Assembly: GCF_001654495.1 (NCBI RefSeq)
Contig: NZ_CP015849.1
Coordinates: 5,183,501 to 5,247,500 of the forward strand
Source: Streptomyces sp. SAT1
Lineage (GTDB): Bacteria; Actinomycetota; Actinomycetes; Streptomycetales; Streptomycetaceae
Direction of reading: 5' to 3'
Length of the DNA: 64,000 nucleotides
The position numbers and the translations under genes are program-made. Below, one piece after another: positions 26,812 to 35,601 of the stretch. Every line of letters begins with the position of its first letter. Position 1 is the first letter of the stretch. The notes below the pieces were generated by a model, which had not been told where the DNA came from, made no database searches, and saw only the letters and a program-made list of their open reading frames with translations.

Positions 26812-29800
26812 CTAACGCTCCTGCTGGTGAGTGGGGCTCGGGAAGCTGCCCGTCTGGCCGGTGCCGGCCTGACGACCCTGTGCGATGCCCCGACGGAGAT
26901 TGGTCAGCCGGCCGCGTACGTCGTCGGGCGCACGCGAGACCTGCGGACCGCTCTGGTGCTGTTGCTGCTGAGCCGTGCCCGGGACGAGGTTCGCCCTGGG
27001 CACCCGGCGCGGCAGGCCGGAGGTGGTGACGCCGCCCGCCGCCGGCTGCCGGACGCGCTCGGCCTGCCGGACGAGTTCGTCGTTCGGCGAGGTGCGCCAG
27101 GCGGAGGTGGCGGGACGCTGGGGGTTGGCGGGAGCCGGGGCGGTGGGGGGCGCTTCCGGGGCCTGCGGCTGCTGGGGCTGCTGCGGCGCGGCCTGCTGGT
27201 CCGCCTGCTGCTGCCGCTCACCGCGGAACCAGTTGGTCTCCAGGGTGTCGAACAGCGGCGTCCTGCCGTCGCCGGGACCCGCCGGCGGCAGCGCCCACTC
27301 GTCGCCGGGCGCGCGGCCCGCCTCGGGCTGCTGCGGGGCCGGCGGACGCGGAGCGCCGAAGTCGGCGGGACCGGACGCCTGGGGCCGCTCGAACTGGCCG
27401 GTGGGCGACGGGTCCTGACGGGCCGGCAGCGCGTGCCCGCCCGTGGCGGAACCGTCGTGACCGGGCTGCGCGAACTGCCCCGTCGAGCCGTCGTCGTAGC
27501 CCTGGGGGGCGTTGAACTGGCCGGTGGAGCTGGTGTCGTAGCCCTGCGGGGCGGCGAACTGCCCCGTGGAGCCGTTGTCGTAGTGCTGCGGGGCGGCGAA
27601 CTGGCCCGTGGAGCCGTTGTCGTAGCCCTGCGGCGCCGCGAACTGTCCGGTGTCCGCAGGGTTGCCCTGGCCGAAGCCGGGGCCGCCCTGCTGCGCGGGG
27701 TTCTGCGGAGTCTGCGCCGGGCCGAAGATGTCCGAGCGGACGAACGCGCCCGGGTTCTGCCCGCCCTGGGCGCCCTGGTCCGGGAACTGACCCGCGGACC
27801 GGCCGCCGTCGGCGTCCTGGCGCGGCGCCTCGAAGCCGGGGCGGGCGTAGGTCCCGGTGTCCGCCGGGCCGGGGCCCTGGCGGCTGTCGGGGCCGGGGAG
27901 CACCGGCATCTCGGCCGTGGCGGCCGGACCCCGGTGGTCCTCGATCCGCGGCATGCGGGAGGTCTGCGCCTGCTCCGCCTCGTCGTGGCCGCGCGGGGTG
28001 TCGGGTGCGCCGGGACCGGCGTTCTCGTTGCCCCAGCTCGGGGTGCGCGGCTGCGGGTTGCCGCCCGGCAGCTCCGCGCGCGGACCACCGCGCGACGGCA
28101 GCTGCGGCTGCCTGCCCTGCTCGCCGCCGTTCGGCCGGCGCGGCGGCAGCACGCCGCGTCCGCCGCCGAAGGCGTCCGGCCGCTCCCCGCCGAAGGCGTC
28201 CTGCCGGTTGCCGCTCTGCTGCCCCTCGCCGAAGCCCTGGCGGTTGCCGCCCTGACGGCCGTCGTCGAAGCCCTGCGGAGCGCCGGTGCGGGTGTCGTCG
28301 CCGAAGCCGCCCTGCCGGTTCCCCGACTGCTGTCCGTCGCCGAAGCCCTGGCGTCCGCCGCCGAAGACGTCCTGCCGGGCGCCGCCCTGCTGTCCGTCGC
28401 CGAAGCCCTGCGGCGCGCCCTGCGCCCGGCCGCCGAAGCCGGACCCGGCGCCCGCCGGTTCCGGACGGCCCTGCTGGGGCAGTCCGGGACCCTGCTGGCC
28501 CTGGCCCTGCTGACCTTGCTGGCCCTGCGGTCCGCGTGCTCCGCCCGCAGCGCCGGGGCCGCCCTGGCGGCCACCCGTGCCGGGCAGCGCCGCCCGCGGA
28601 CCCTGGCCCGCGCCGACCTGGCCGCGCTGGGCGCCGGGGCCGAGCCGGTTCGCACCGCCCGGCGCGCCCGCGCCGAGCGGACCGCCGCCCGCCTGACCGC
28701 TCTGGCGCCGCGCCGCCGCCGCGCCCGCGGCAGCGGCGGCAGCCGCCGGACCGCCCACGGACGGACCGCCGGCCTTGCCGGGGGCCGGCTTCTTGCCGCC
28801 CTGGGCGACGTCCACCGGCAGCATGACGAGGGCCGTCGTACCGCCCGAGTCGGAGGGGCGCAGCTGGATGCGGATGCCGTGCCGCTGCGACAGCCGGCCG
28901 ACCACGAAGAGGCCCATGCGGCGGGAGACGGAGACGTCCACGGTGGGCGGCGAGGCCAGCCGCTCGTTGATCGCGGCCAGGTCCTCGGGGGAGAGGCCGA
29001 TGCCGGTGTCGTGGATCTCGATCAGGACCCGGCCGTCCGGCAGCGCGTGACCGGTGACCTTGACCTTGGTCTGCGGGGAGGAGAACGAGGTCGCGTTCTC
29101 CAGCAGCTCGGCGAGCAGGTGGACGAGGTCGTTGACGACGCGTCCGGCGACCTCGGTGGTCGGCACCGAGGCCAGCTCGATGCGCTCGTACTGCTCCACC
29201 TCGGAGGCGGCGGCGCGCAGCACGTCGACCAGCGGGACCGGGCGGGTCCAGCGGCGGCCCGGCTCCTCACCGGCGAGGACGAGGAGGTTCTCGCCGTTGC
29301 GGCGCATACGGGTGGCGAGGTGGTCGAGCTTGAACAGCGAGGAGAGCTGGTCCGGGTCGGCCTCGCGGGACTCCAGTTCGGAGATCAGCGACAGCTGGCG
29401 CTGGATCAGGCCCTGGGAGCGGCGCGAGAGGTTGGTGAACATCGCGTTGACGTTGCCCCGCAGCAGGGCCTGCTCGGCGGCGAGGCGGACCGCCTCGCGG
29501 TGCACCTCGTCGAAGGCCGCGGCCACCTGGCCGATCTCGTCCCGGGAGTGCACACCGACCGACTCCACGGACGTGTCGACGTCCTGCGGGTCGGACTCGG
29601 ACAGCTGCTTGACCAGCTCGGGCAGGCGGTCCTGGGCGACCTTGGTCGCGGTCTCCTGGAGCCGGCGCAGCGAGCGGATCATGGAGCGGGCCACGACGAA
29701 GGCGCCGACCAGCGACACACCGAGGACGAGCAGGATCAGCGCACCGGAGATGATGGCGTCGCGCTCGGTGGCACTGCGCAGCGAGCGGGCCTTCTGCTCC

Positions 29801-30993
29801 ATCTCCTCCAGCAGCGTGTGCTCGATCTTCTTCATCTGCTCGATCTTCGTCGAGCTGTCGTCCACCCAGTCGCGGTAGGAGCGCTTGCTCTGCTGGGCCA
29901 GACCGGTGGAGCTGTCCAGGGCGCGCTTGGCGTAGGTGTCCGCCGACTGGATCGTCGGGTTGCCCTCCTCCATGGGCTTGATCAGCTCTTCCGCGCCGTC
30001 GCCGTAGATGTTGCGGAAGCTGTTGATCTCGGAGGTCTGGCTGTCCAGCGCCGACTGGGCGTACAGCCGGTCGTTCTCGGCGAGGTTGCCCGCGGAGGTG
30101 TTGTTCGCGGGCAGCGCGGCGGCGATGACGGCGCGCTGGACGGAGGCGTACTCCTTGGCGGAGGAGAACGCGGACAGCGCGCGGGTGCGCTGGATCATCT
30201 CCGGGTTGCTGGTCGCCTCGGCCATGTCCTGGGAGAGGCTGAGCAGCTCGGTGATGAGCCGGTGGTAGGCCTCGACGGTCTGGGTCGAGTTCCGGTCGTG
30301 CGCGTAGGCCGTCTTGCGGATGGAACCGAGGTGGTTCAGCTCGCTGGCGAGGCCGACCAGGGTCTCGCGCACGCCCTGGAGGTTGCCGCCCTTGCTGGCG
30401 CTGTCGATCTCCTCGGAGGCGGCCAGGAAGACCTCGGTGGCCCGGTCGGTCTTGTCCCGGAAGCCCTTGACGGTGATGGCGCTGGCGCTGGAGGGGTGCG
30501 ACAGCGGACCGGCGGACTGGTCGCGCTCCTCCTGGAGCGCGGCGGCCAGTTCGGTGGCCTGCTTGGTCATGTCCGTCAGCAGCTTCATGTTGTCGAGCTG
30601 CTGGATGTCGTCCAGGTTCTGGTCGATGCGCAGTGCGCCGAGGGTGGTCGCCGCGATCACGGGGAGGGCCAGCAGCGACACCAGGCGGGTGGAGATGCGC
30701 CAGTTGCGCAGGGCCACGCGCGAGCCGGGCCCGACGGGGGCCGGGGTCTTGGCGGACCTGTCGCTCTTCCCGGACTTCCCGGACTTCCCAGACTTGCCGG
30801 CCGGGGCGGGGCCGCCGGGGTGCGGCGCGGTCGGGGAGGCACCCGCGCCGGGGCGCGCGGAGCTGTCACCGGACGGGGCCGGGCCCTGGTTCTGGGCGTG
30901 CGGGGGCGTGGAGCCGACGGCCTTGGGGCCAGTCCCGCCCTGCGGCTCCGGCTCCGCCGAAGCGCTGCCATCCCTCTTGAAACGTCCCTGCAC
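26812..30993 (-). CDS. cvnA1: Conservon sensor histidine kinase-like protein CvnA
   Basis: A 1393-residue sensor, much longer than its neighbour. A charged N-terminus includes a (GKS)n run (about 66-78); TM1 is at about 103-121. A large extracytoplasmic helical domain follows, then TM2 (GALILLVLGVSLVGAFVV), a HAMP-like region, a dimerisation segment with DHLATRMRRNGENLLVL and the HATPase core (LLAELLENATSFSSP, EIHDTGIGL, GLFVVGRLS). The C-terminal 600 residues are low-complexity Gly/Gln/Pro, with GFGDGQQ-type and five 14-residue STGQFAAPQGYDNG-type repeats, ending in the conserved SGLPRRVPRANLVPG tail. The GTG start has AGAGG about 11 bp upstream. Confidence 0.92.
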   Translation of the reverse strand: MQGRFKRDGSASAEPEPQGGTGPKAVGSTPPHAQNQGPAPSGDSSARPGAGASPTAPHPGGPAPAGKSGKSGKSGKSDRSAKTPAPVGPGSRVALRNWRISTRLVSLLALPVIAATTLGALRIDQNLDDIQQLDNMKLLTDMTKQATELAAALQEERDQSAGPLSHPSSASAITVKGFRDKTDRATEVFLAASEEIDSASKGGNLQGVRETLVGLASELNHLGSIRKTAYAHDRNSTQTVEAYHRLITELLSLSQDMAEATSNPEMIQRTRALSAFSSAKEYASVQRAVIAAALPANNTSAGNLAENDRLYAQSALDSQTSEINSFRNIYGDGAEELIKPMEEGNPTIQSADTYAKRALDSSTGLAQQSKRSYRDWVDDSSTKIEQMKKIEHTLLEEMEQKARSLRSATERDAIISGALILLVLGVSLVGAFVVARSMIRSLRRLQETATKVAQDRLPELVKQLSESDPQDVDTSVESVGVHSRDEIGQVAAAFDEVHREAVRLAAEQALLRGNVNAMFTNLSRRSQGLIQRQLSLISELESREADPDQLSSLFKLDHLATRMRRNGENLLVLAGEEPGRRWTRPVPLVDVLRAAASEVEQYERIELASVPTTEVAGRVVNDLVHLLAELLENATSFSSPQTKVKVTGHALPDGRVLIEIHDTGIGLSPEDLAAINERLASPPTVDVSVSRRMGLFVVGRLSQRHGIRIQLRPSDSGGTTALVMLPVDVAQGGKKPAPGKAGGPSVGGPAAAAAAAGAAAARRQSGQAGGGPLGAGAPGGANRLGPGAQRGQVGAGQGPRAALPGTGGRQGGPGAAGGARGPQGQQGQQGQGQQGPGLPQQGRPEPAGAGSGFGGRAQGAPQGFGDGQQGGARQDVFGGGRQGFGDGQQSGNRQGGFGDDTRTGAPQGFDDGRQGGNRQGFGEGQQSGNRQDAFGGERPDAFGGGRGVLPPRRPNGGEQGRQPQLPSRGGPRAELPGGNPQPRTPSWGNENAGPGAPDTPRGHDEAEQAQTSRMPRIEDHRGPAATAEMPVLPGPDSRQGPGPADTGTYARPGFEAPRQDADGGRSAGQFPDQGAQGGQNPGAFVRSDIFGPAQTPQNPAQQGGPGFGQGNPADTGQFAAPQGYDNGSTGQFAAPQHYDNGSTGQFAAPQGYDTSSTGQFNAPQGYDDGSTGQFAQPGHDGSATGGHALPARQDPSPTGQFERPQASGPADFGAPRPPAPQQPEAGRAPGDEWALPPAGPGDGRTPLFDTLETNWFRGERQQQADQQAAPQQPQQPQAPEAPPTAPAPANPQRPATSAWRTSPNDELVRQAERVRQPAAGGVTTSGLPRRVPRANLVPGTAQQQQHQSGPQVSRAPDDVRGRLTNLRRGIAQGRQAGTGQTGSFPSPTHQQER
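27472..27681 (-). repeat. Five 42-bp in-frame repeats within cvnA1
   Basis: Copies begin at 27472, 27514, 27556, 27598 and 27640, each exactly 42 bp, encoding variants of STGQFAAPQGYDNG. The exact period and in-frame length suggest expansion by replication slippage or unequal exchange and possible length variation between strains. Confidence 0.85.
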
Positions 30994-31594
30994 TAGCGTC
31001 GCAACCTCTGGACCAGGCGCCCTCCCACGCGAGCGGGAAGGCGGTGTCGGCGTCGTGGGAAGCGCCCTGAAAACGCTCCCCGGTGGTCGTGAGTGACCGG
31101 CGCTGGTTCCCCCTTCTCGCCGCCCACTCGGCGCTGCGTTGCGCCCCCTGCGCGCCGGCTCGATCCCGCGGCGGTCCGTGGCATTCCAGCACAGTGCAGG
31201 ATCTCCAACAAGGCATGTGGGCCAGCCTGTGACCTCTGTGACAGCGCGTGAGGACCGAGTTACGAGATGTGGAAAGCGGTACCCCGCATACCGGGCATAT
31301 CTCTACGAGCCGCTGGGTCGCCACAGGTGTCCCAGTCGCCATGATCGGGAGCGGAATGGTGGCTTCAGTGGCCTTATGTCCGATTCGGCGGAGCAAGATC
31401 CGGTCGGTAATTGTCCGGATTGTGGATCACGCCGTGAGCAAACTCACATGGAGATCACGGTCTCTTCCCGTCCTCGGCCGGGAATCGCGCGTTTAGCCTG
31501 ACGCTTTACATAAGGCGTGCAACTGCCCACCCGCGCCCGCGCGGGGGTCCTGAGGCCCTCCAGGCGCCTGTCCACGACAAGGTCTGCTACCACC
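30994..31594. other. Intergenic region upstream of cvnA1
   Basis: A 600-bp stretch with no convincing gene. It must hold the cvnA1 promoter (minus) and that of the small gene at 31595 (plus). The part 31220-31520 is lower in GC than its surroundings. It contains a direct repeat TGTGAC (31225-31230 and 31234-31239) whose meaning is unknown. Confidence 0.5.
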
Positions 31595-31783
31595 GTGAAG
31601 ACGACGATGATGTTCCGCAACATAGCCAACCCCCGACGCACCACGCTGGCGCACCTGGAGGACGCCGAAGCGCTGGAGACGCCGGAGGCGCCGGAGCACC
31701 CCGTGACCCTCCCCGCGCAGACCGCCAACCCGCGGCGCACCGTCCTCATGGAGATGCCGGTGGCGGCCGCGGTCGCGGAGTAG
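31595..31783 (+). CDS. Small hypothetical protein with duplicated NPRRT motif
   Basis: A 62-residue protein, or 58 from the ATG at 31607. It contains the element NIANPRRTTLAHLE near the start and QTANPRRTVLMEM near the end, separated by a Glu/Pro/Ala-rich stretch, so the core xxANPRRTxL occurs twice. There is no signal peptide, cysteine or membrane segment. I do not recognise the family. A perfect 20-bp hairpin terminator 37 bp after the stop supports a real monocistronic gene between conservon 1 and the FAH gene. The ribosome-binding site is weak for either start. Confidence 0.6.
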   Translation: MKTTMMFRNIANPRRTTLAHLEDAEALETPEAPEHPVTLPAQTANPRRTVLMEMPVAAAVAE

Positions 31784-31819
31784 ACCCGGCGGGCACCGCC
31801 CGCACCCGCTCGCACGGCC

Positions 31820-31868
31820 GTACGCCGAAGGGGCACCCCACGCCGAAGGGGGTGCCCCTTCGGCGTAC
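31820..31868 (+). terminator. Strong hairpin terminator after the small NPRRT gene
   Basis: A perfect 20-bp stem pairs 31820-31839 (GTACGCCGAAGGGGCACCCC) with 31849-31868 around a 9-nt loop. Confidence 0.85.
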
Positions 31869-31959
31869 CCGCGCCACCGGTGCGCGAGGCGCGGGCCGGT
31901 GGCCGCGTTAGCCTGGAGCGTCAGACTCCCGCCAGCTCAGTCAAGGGGCCAAGCAACCC

Positions 31960-32745
31960 GTGCGCATCGCCAGGTTCTCCATCGACGGGAACGTCGCCTT
32001 CGGCGCGGTCGAGGGCGACCAGCCGGACCAGCTCGTCCTCGACATCATCAAGGGCATCCCGTTCGCGGACTTCGAGCTCTCCGGCACCAAGGTGCCGCTG
32101 AGCAAGGTGCGGCTGCTGCCCCCGGTGCTGCCCAGCAAGGTCGTCGCCTTCGGCCGCAACTACGCCGAGCACGCCGGCGAACTCGGCAACGAGGTGCCCG
32201 AGGCGCCGTTCGCCTTCTTCAAGCCGTCCACCTCCGTGACCGGCCCCGGCGACCCGGTCCCGTACCCCTCCTTCACGCAGGAACTGCACCACGAGGCGGA
32301 GCTCGCCGTCGTCATCGGCCGCATGTGCCGCGAGGTGCCGCGCGAGCGCGTCAAGGACGTGATCTTCGGCTACACCTGCGCCAACGACATCACCGCCCGC
32401 GACGTCCAGCGCCGCGAGAAGCAGTGGGCGCGCGCCAAGGGCTTCGACGGCTCCTGCCCGCTGGGCCCCTGGGTGGAGACCGGCATCGACCTGGAGCGGG
32501 CGGGCGACCTGACCGTCCAGCTCACGGTCAACGGCGAACAGCGCCAGCTCGGCCGCACCAGCGAGATGATCCACCCCATCGCGGATCTGATCGTCAACAT
32601 CTCCGAGGCCATGACGCTGCTCCCCGGCGACGTGATCCTCACGGGCACCCCCGCGGGGGTCGGCCCCCTCAGCGTCGGCGACGACGTCGCCGTCACCATC
32701 GAAGGCATCGGCACTCTCACCAACAAGGTTGTCCAGCGTGGCTAG
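31960..32745 (+). CDS. Fumarylacetoacetate hydrolase (FAH) family protein
   Basis: A 261-residue FAH-superfamily enzyme of the FAHD1/HpcE type, usually acting on C-C bonds or decarboxylating 2-oxo acids such as oxaloacetate or acylpyruvates. The core has VVAFGRNYAEHAGE, the metal-binding HHEAELAVVIG with the conserved E-x-E, FGYTCANDITARDVQ, GSCPLGPWV and GDVILTGTPAGVGPL. Metal ligands are the two Glu in the HHEAELA block and an Asp in NDITARD. The start is GTG at 31960. Its stop overlaps the gltX start by 8 bp, so the two are translationally coupled, a conserved Streptomyces arrangement without an obvious metabolic link. Confidence 0.9.
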   Translation: MRIARFSIDGNVAFGAVEGDQPDQLVLDIIKGIPFADFELSGTKVPLSKVRLLPPVLPSKVVAFGRNYAEHAGELGNEVPEAPFAFFKPSTSVTGPGDPVPYPSFTQELHHEAELAVVIGRMCREVPRERVKDVIFGYTCANDITARDVQRREKQWARAKGFDGSCPLGPWVETGIDLERAGDLTVQLTVNGEQRQLGRTSEMIHPIADLIVNISEAMTLLPGDVILTGTPAGVGPLSVGDDVAVTIEGIGTLTNKVVQRG

Positions 32746-34225
32746 CGCATCAGGCTCCCCCGTCCGCGTCCGTTTCTGCCCCTCGCCCACCGGTAACCCC
32801 CACGTGGGCCTGGTCCGCACCGCCCTGTTCAACTGGGCGTTCGCCCGTCACCACCAGGGCACCCTGGTCTTCCGCATCGAGGACACCGACGCGGCCCGCG
32901 ACTCCGAGGAGTCCTACGAGCAGCTGCTCGACGCGATGCGCTGGCTGGGCTTCGACTGGGACGAGGGCCCCGAGGTCGGCGGCCCGCACGCGCCCTACCG
33001 CCAGTCGCAGCGCATGGACATCTACGCCGACGTCGCCGCCAGGCTCCTGGACGCCGGCCACGCCTACCGCTGCTACTGCTCCCAGGAGGAGCTGGACAGC
33101 CGCCGCGAGGCCGCCCGCGCCGCCGGCAAGCCCTCCGGCTACGACGGCCACTGCCGCGACCTGAGCGCCGAGCAGGTCCGGGCGTACGAGGCCGAGGGCC
33201 GCGCCCCGATCGTCCGCTTCCGCATGCCCGACGAGCCGATCACCTTCGACGACCTGGTCCGCGGCGAGATCACCTACCTGCCGGAGAACGTCCCGGACTA
33301 CGGCATCGTCCGCGCCAACGGCGCCCCGCTCTACACGCTCGTCAACCCGGTCGACGACGCCCTGATGGAGATCACCCACGTCCTGCGCGGCGAGGACCTG
33401 CTCTCCTCCACCCCGCGCCAGATCGCCCTGTACAAGGCGCTCACCGAGCTGGGCATCGCGAAGACCACCCCCGAGTTCGGCCACCTGCCCTACGTCATGG
33501 GCGAGGGCAACAAGAAGCTCTCCAAGCGCGACCCGCAGTCCTCGCTGAACCTCTACCGCGAGCGCGGCTTCCTGCCCGAGGGCCTGCTCAACTACCTCTC
33601 CCTGCTGGGCTGGTCGCTCTCCGCCGACCAGGACATCTTCGGCATCGAGGAGATGGTCGCCGCCTTCGACGTCAAGGACGTCAACCCCAACCCGGCGCGC
33701 TTCGACCTCAAGAAGTGCGAGGCGATCAACGCCGACCACATCCGCCTGCTCGACGTGAAGGACTTCACCGAGCGCTGCGCCCCCTGGCTGAAGGCCCCGG
33801 TCGCCCCCTGGGCGCCCGAGGACTTCGACGAGGACAAGTGGCAGGCGATCGCGCCGCACGCGCAGACCCGGCTGAAGGTCCTCTCCGAGATCACCGACAA
33901 CGTCGACTTCCTCTTCCTGCCGGAGCCGGTCCTGGACGAGGCGAGCTGGGCCAAGGCCATGAAGGAGGGCTCGGACGCCCTGCTGCGCACGGCCCGCGAG
34001 AAGCTGGACGCGGCCGACTGGTCCTCCGCGGAGTCCCTCAAGGAGGCCGTCCTGGCCGCCGGCGAGGCGCACGGCCTCAAGCTCGGCAAGGCCCAGGCGC
34101 CCGTCCGCGTCGCCGTGACCGGCCGCACGGTCGGCCTGCCCCTCTTCGAGTCCCTCGAGGTCCTGGGCAAGGAGAAGACGCTGGCCCGCGTCGACGCGGC
34201 GCTGGCCCGGCTGGCCGCCCGGTAG
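32738..34225 (+). CDS. gltX: Glutamyl-tRNA synthetase
   Basis: A 495-residue class I synthetase. The HIGH-type motif is PSPTGNPHVG (about residues 15-24), the KMSKS-type motif is KKLSKRDPQSS, and the glutamate pocket includes RIEDTDAARDSEES. Actinobacteria lack glutaminyl-tRNA synthetase, so this enzyme should be non-discriminating, charging both tRNA-Glu and tRNA-Gln for later GatCAB transamidation. Fittingly, tRNA-Gln and tRNA-Glu genes lie about 900 bp downstream. The GTG at 32738 overlaps the FAH stop; a TTG 9 bp upstream is less likely. A hairpin at 34236-34268 ends the transcript. Confidence 0.97.
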   Translation: MASASGSPVRVRFCPSPTGNPHVGLVRTALFNWAFARHHQGTLVFRIEDTDAARDSEESYEQLLDAMRWLGFDWDEGPEVGGPHAPYRQSQRMDIYADVAARLLDAGHAYRCYCSQEELDSRREAARAAGKPSGYDGHCRDLSAEQVRAYEAEGRAPIVRFRMPDEPITFDDLVRGEITYLPENVPDYGIVRANGAPLYTLVNPVDDALMEITHVLRGEDLLSSTPRQIALYKALTELGIAKTTPEFGHLPYVMGEGNKKLSKRDPQSSLNLYRERGFLPEGLLNYLSLLGWSLSADQDIFGIEEMVAAFDVKDVNPNPARFDLKKCEAINADHIRLLDVKDFTERCAPWLKAPVAPWAPEDFDEDKWQAIAPHAQTRLKVLSEITDNVDFLFLPEPVLDEASWAKAMKEGSDALLRTAREKLDAADWSSAESLKEAVLAAGEAHGLKLGKAQAPVRVAVTGRTVGLPLFESLEVLGKEKTLARVDAALARLAAR

Positions 34226-34235
34226 ACCCGTGTGA

Positions 34236-34268
34236 GGGGCGGCACCCGGAGCGACCGGGTGCCGCCCC
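34236..34268 (+). terminator. Terminator after gltX
   Basis: A perfect 14-bp stem (GGGGCGGCACCCGG with its complement) has an AGCGA loop and begins 10 bp after the gltX stop. Confidence 0.85.
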
Positions 34269-34316
34269 TTCGTGCTGCCCTCCCGCGTGCTGCCCGGCGG
34301 CGGTACCGTCGGTCCC

Positions 34317-35051
34317 ATGGCGATCAGAGCGGTCCTGTGGGACGTCGACGACACCCTCTTCGACTACACCTCGGCCGACCGGGCCGGGATGCGGGCGCAC
34401 CTGGTCGCCGAACGGCTGCTGGACGGGTACGGCACCGTGGACGCGGCGCTGGCGCACTGGCGGCGGATCACCGACGCGCAGTGGGCGCGCTTCGCGGCGG
34501 GGGAGACGACCTTCGAGGGGCAGCGCCGGGACCGGGTGCGGGTCTTCCTGGACCGCCCGGAGCTGACCGACCCCGAGGCCGAGGCGTGGTTCGCGCGCTA
34601 CCTGGGGCACTACGAGGGCGCCTGGGCCCTCTTCCCGGACGTGCTGCCCGCCCTGGACGCCCTCGCCGCCAGCCACCGGCACGCGGTGCTCTCCAACTCC
34701 AGCCTGCACGTGCAGGAGCGCAAGCTGCGGGTCCTCGGGGTGCGCGACCGCTTCGAGGCGGTGCTGTGCGCGGCCGAGCTGGGGCTGTCCAAACCGGCCG
34801 CCGGCGCCTTCCACGCGGCCTGCGAGGCGCTGGACCTCCCGCCGCACCAGGTCGTCTACGTCGGCGACCACCCGGAGATCGACGCGCGGGGCGCCGTCGA
34901 CGCCGGGCTGCCGGCCGTGTGGATCGACCGCGTCGGCGCGCCCGGCGGCGCCCCGGCGCAGCCGGGCGCGCACCGGATCGCCTCCCTGTCCGAACTCCCC
35001 GCGGTGCTCGGCGCGGATACCCGTTTTGGAGCCCCGTCCACCTTCAGGTAA
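34317..35051 (+). CDS. HAD-superfamily hydrolase
   Basis: A 244-residue phosphatase-like protein of HAD subfamily IA. Motif I is WDVDDTLFDY (about 8-17, nucleophile Asp and DxDxT), motif II LSNSSLHVQ, the motif III lysine is in LGLSKPAAGAF and motif IV is YVGDHPEIDARGAVDAG. A helical cap lies between motifs I and II. The substrate is not predictable; such enzymes often dephosphorylate sugar phosphates or damaged metabolites. The ATG at 34317 lies just before the conserved IRAVLWDVDD. It stands between gltX and the tRNA cluster. Confidence 0.9.
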   Translation: MAIRAVLWDVDDTLFDYTSADRAGMRAHLVAERLLDGYGTVDAALAHWRRITDAQWARFAAGETTFEGQRRDRVRVFLDRPELTDPEAEAWFARYLGHYEGAWALFPDVLPALDALAASHRHAVLSNSSLHVQERKLRVLGVRDRFEAVLCAAELGLSKPAAGAFHAACEALDLPPHQVVYVGDHPEIDARGAVDAGLPAVWIDRVGAPGGAPAQPGAHRIASLSELPAVLGADTRFGAPSTFR

Positions 35052-35117
35052 TGTTCTTCCTGCGCCGCGGGGAGCGGGCCGGAAGGCCGGAAGCCCGAGG
35101 CGCAGTACTAGAACAAG

Positions 35118-35132
35118 AACCCCATCGGGGTT
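35118..35132 (+). terminator. Small hairpin before the tRNA cluster
   Basis: AACCCC (35118-35123) and GGGGTT (35127-35132) form a 6-bp stem with an ATC loop, 11 bp before the first tRNA. It could end the HAD transcript or be part of the tRNA precursor. Confidence 0.35.
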
Positions 35133-35142
35133 TGCGTTCCAG

Positions 35143-35214
35143 TGGCCTATGGTGTAATTGGCAGCACGACTGATTCTGGTTCAGTTAGTCTTGGTTCGAG
35201 TCCAGGTAGGCCAG
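35143..35214 (+). tRNA. tRNA-Gln (CUG)
   Basis: A 72-nt cloverleaf with acceptor TGGCCTA/TAGGCCA, anticodon stem ACTGA/TCAGT, loop TTCTGGT with anticodon CTG, and T arm CTTGG-TTCGAGT-CCAGG. CCA is not encoded as a 3-prime tail. First of a five-tRNA cluster. Confidence 0.97.
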
Positions 35215-35256
35215 CTCGCAGATGCTTCAATCTGCACCCGCGGATCTCATCCGCGA

Positions 35257-35329
35257 GCCCCCGTTGTGTAGCGGCCTAGCACGCTGCCCTCTCAAGGCAG
35301 TAGCGCCGGTTCGAATCCGGTCGGGGGTA
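35257..35329 (+). tRNA. tRNA-Glu (CUC), variant copy
   Basis: A 73-nt cloverleaf with acceptor GCCCCCG/CGGGGGT, anticodon stem CTGCC/GGCAG, loop CTCTCAA (anticodon CTC) and T arm GCCGG-TTCGAAT-CCGGT. It differs from the other two tRNA-Glu genes by one compensated pair in the anticodon stem (CTGCC versus CCGCC). Confidence 0.97.
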
Positions 35330-35391
35330 CAGATCCTTCCCGCGAGGACGGCCAGGGTAGCTCCCACCGACTTCGATGCAGGATCGCTAGG

Positions 35392-35464
35392 GCCCCCGTT
35401 GTGTAGCGGCCTAGCACGCCGCCCTCTCAAGGCGGTAGCGCCGGTTCGAATCCGGTCGGGGGTA
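35392..35464 (+). tRNA. tRNA-Glu (CUC)
   Basis: A 73-nt cloverleaf with anticodon stem CCGCC/GGCGG and loop CTCTCAA. It is identical to the copy at 35602-35674. Confidence 0.97.
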
Positions 35465-35485
35465 CTGACTGGTCTAAACCATCAT

Positions 35486-35557
35486 TGGTCTATGGTGTAA
35501 TTGGCAGCACGACTGATTCTGGTTCAGTTAGTCTTGGTTCGAGTCCAGGTAGACCAG
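35486..35557 (+). tRNA. tRNA-Gln (CUG), second copy
   Basis: A 72-nt cloverleaf equal to the first tRNA-Gln except for a compensated acceptor pair (TGGTCTA/TAGACCA instead of TGGCCTA/TAGGCCA). Anticodon CTG. Confidence 0.97.
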
Positions 35558-35601
35558 CTCGGACCTGCGGCGGCTCAGTATGAAACGCTTGCAGTGTCCA
35601 G

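Noticed and set aside
26503..30996. 1497-codon plus-strand frame opposite cvnA1
   Set aside because: Low-complexity Arg/Gly/Leu composition mirrors the Gly/Gln-rich kinase tail; the kinase and its operon are unambiguous.
31225..31239. TGTGAC direct repeat as a Crp-type site
   Set aside because: It is not the inverted GTG-N6-GNCAC arrangement expected for Streptomyces Crp; it may be chance.
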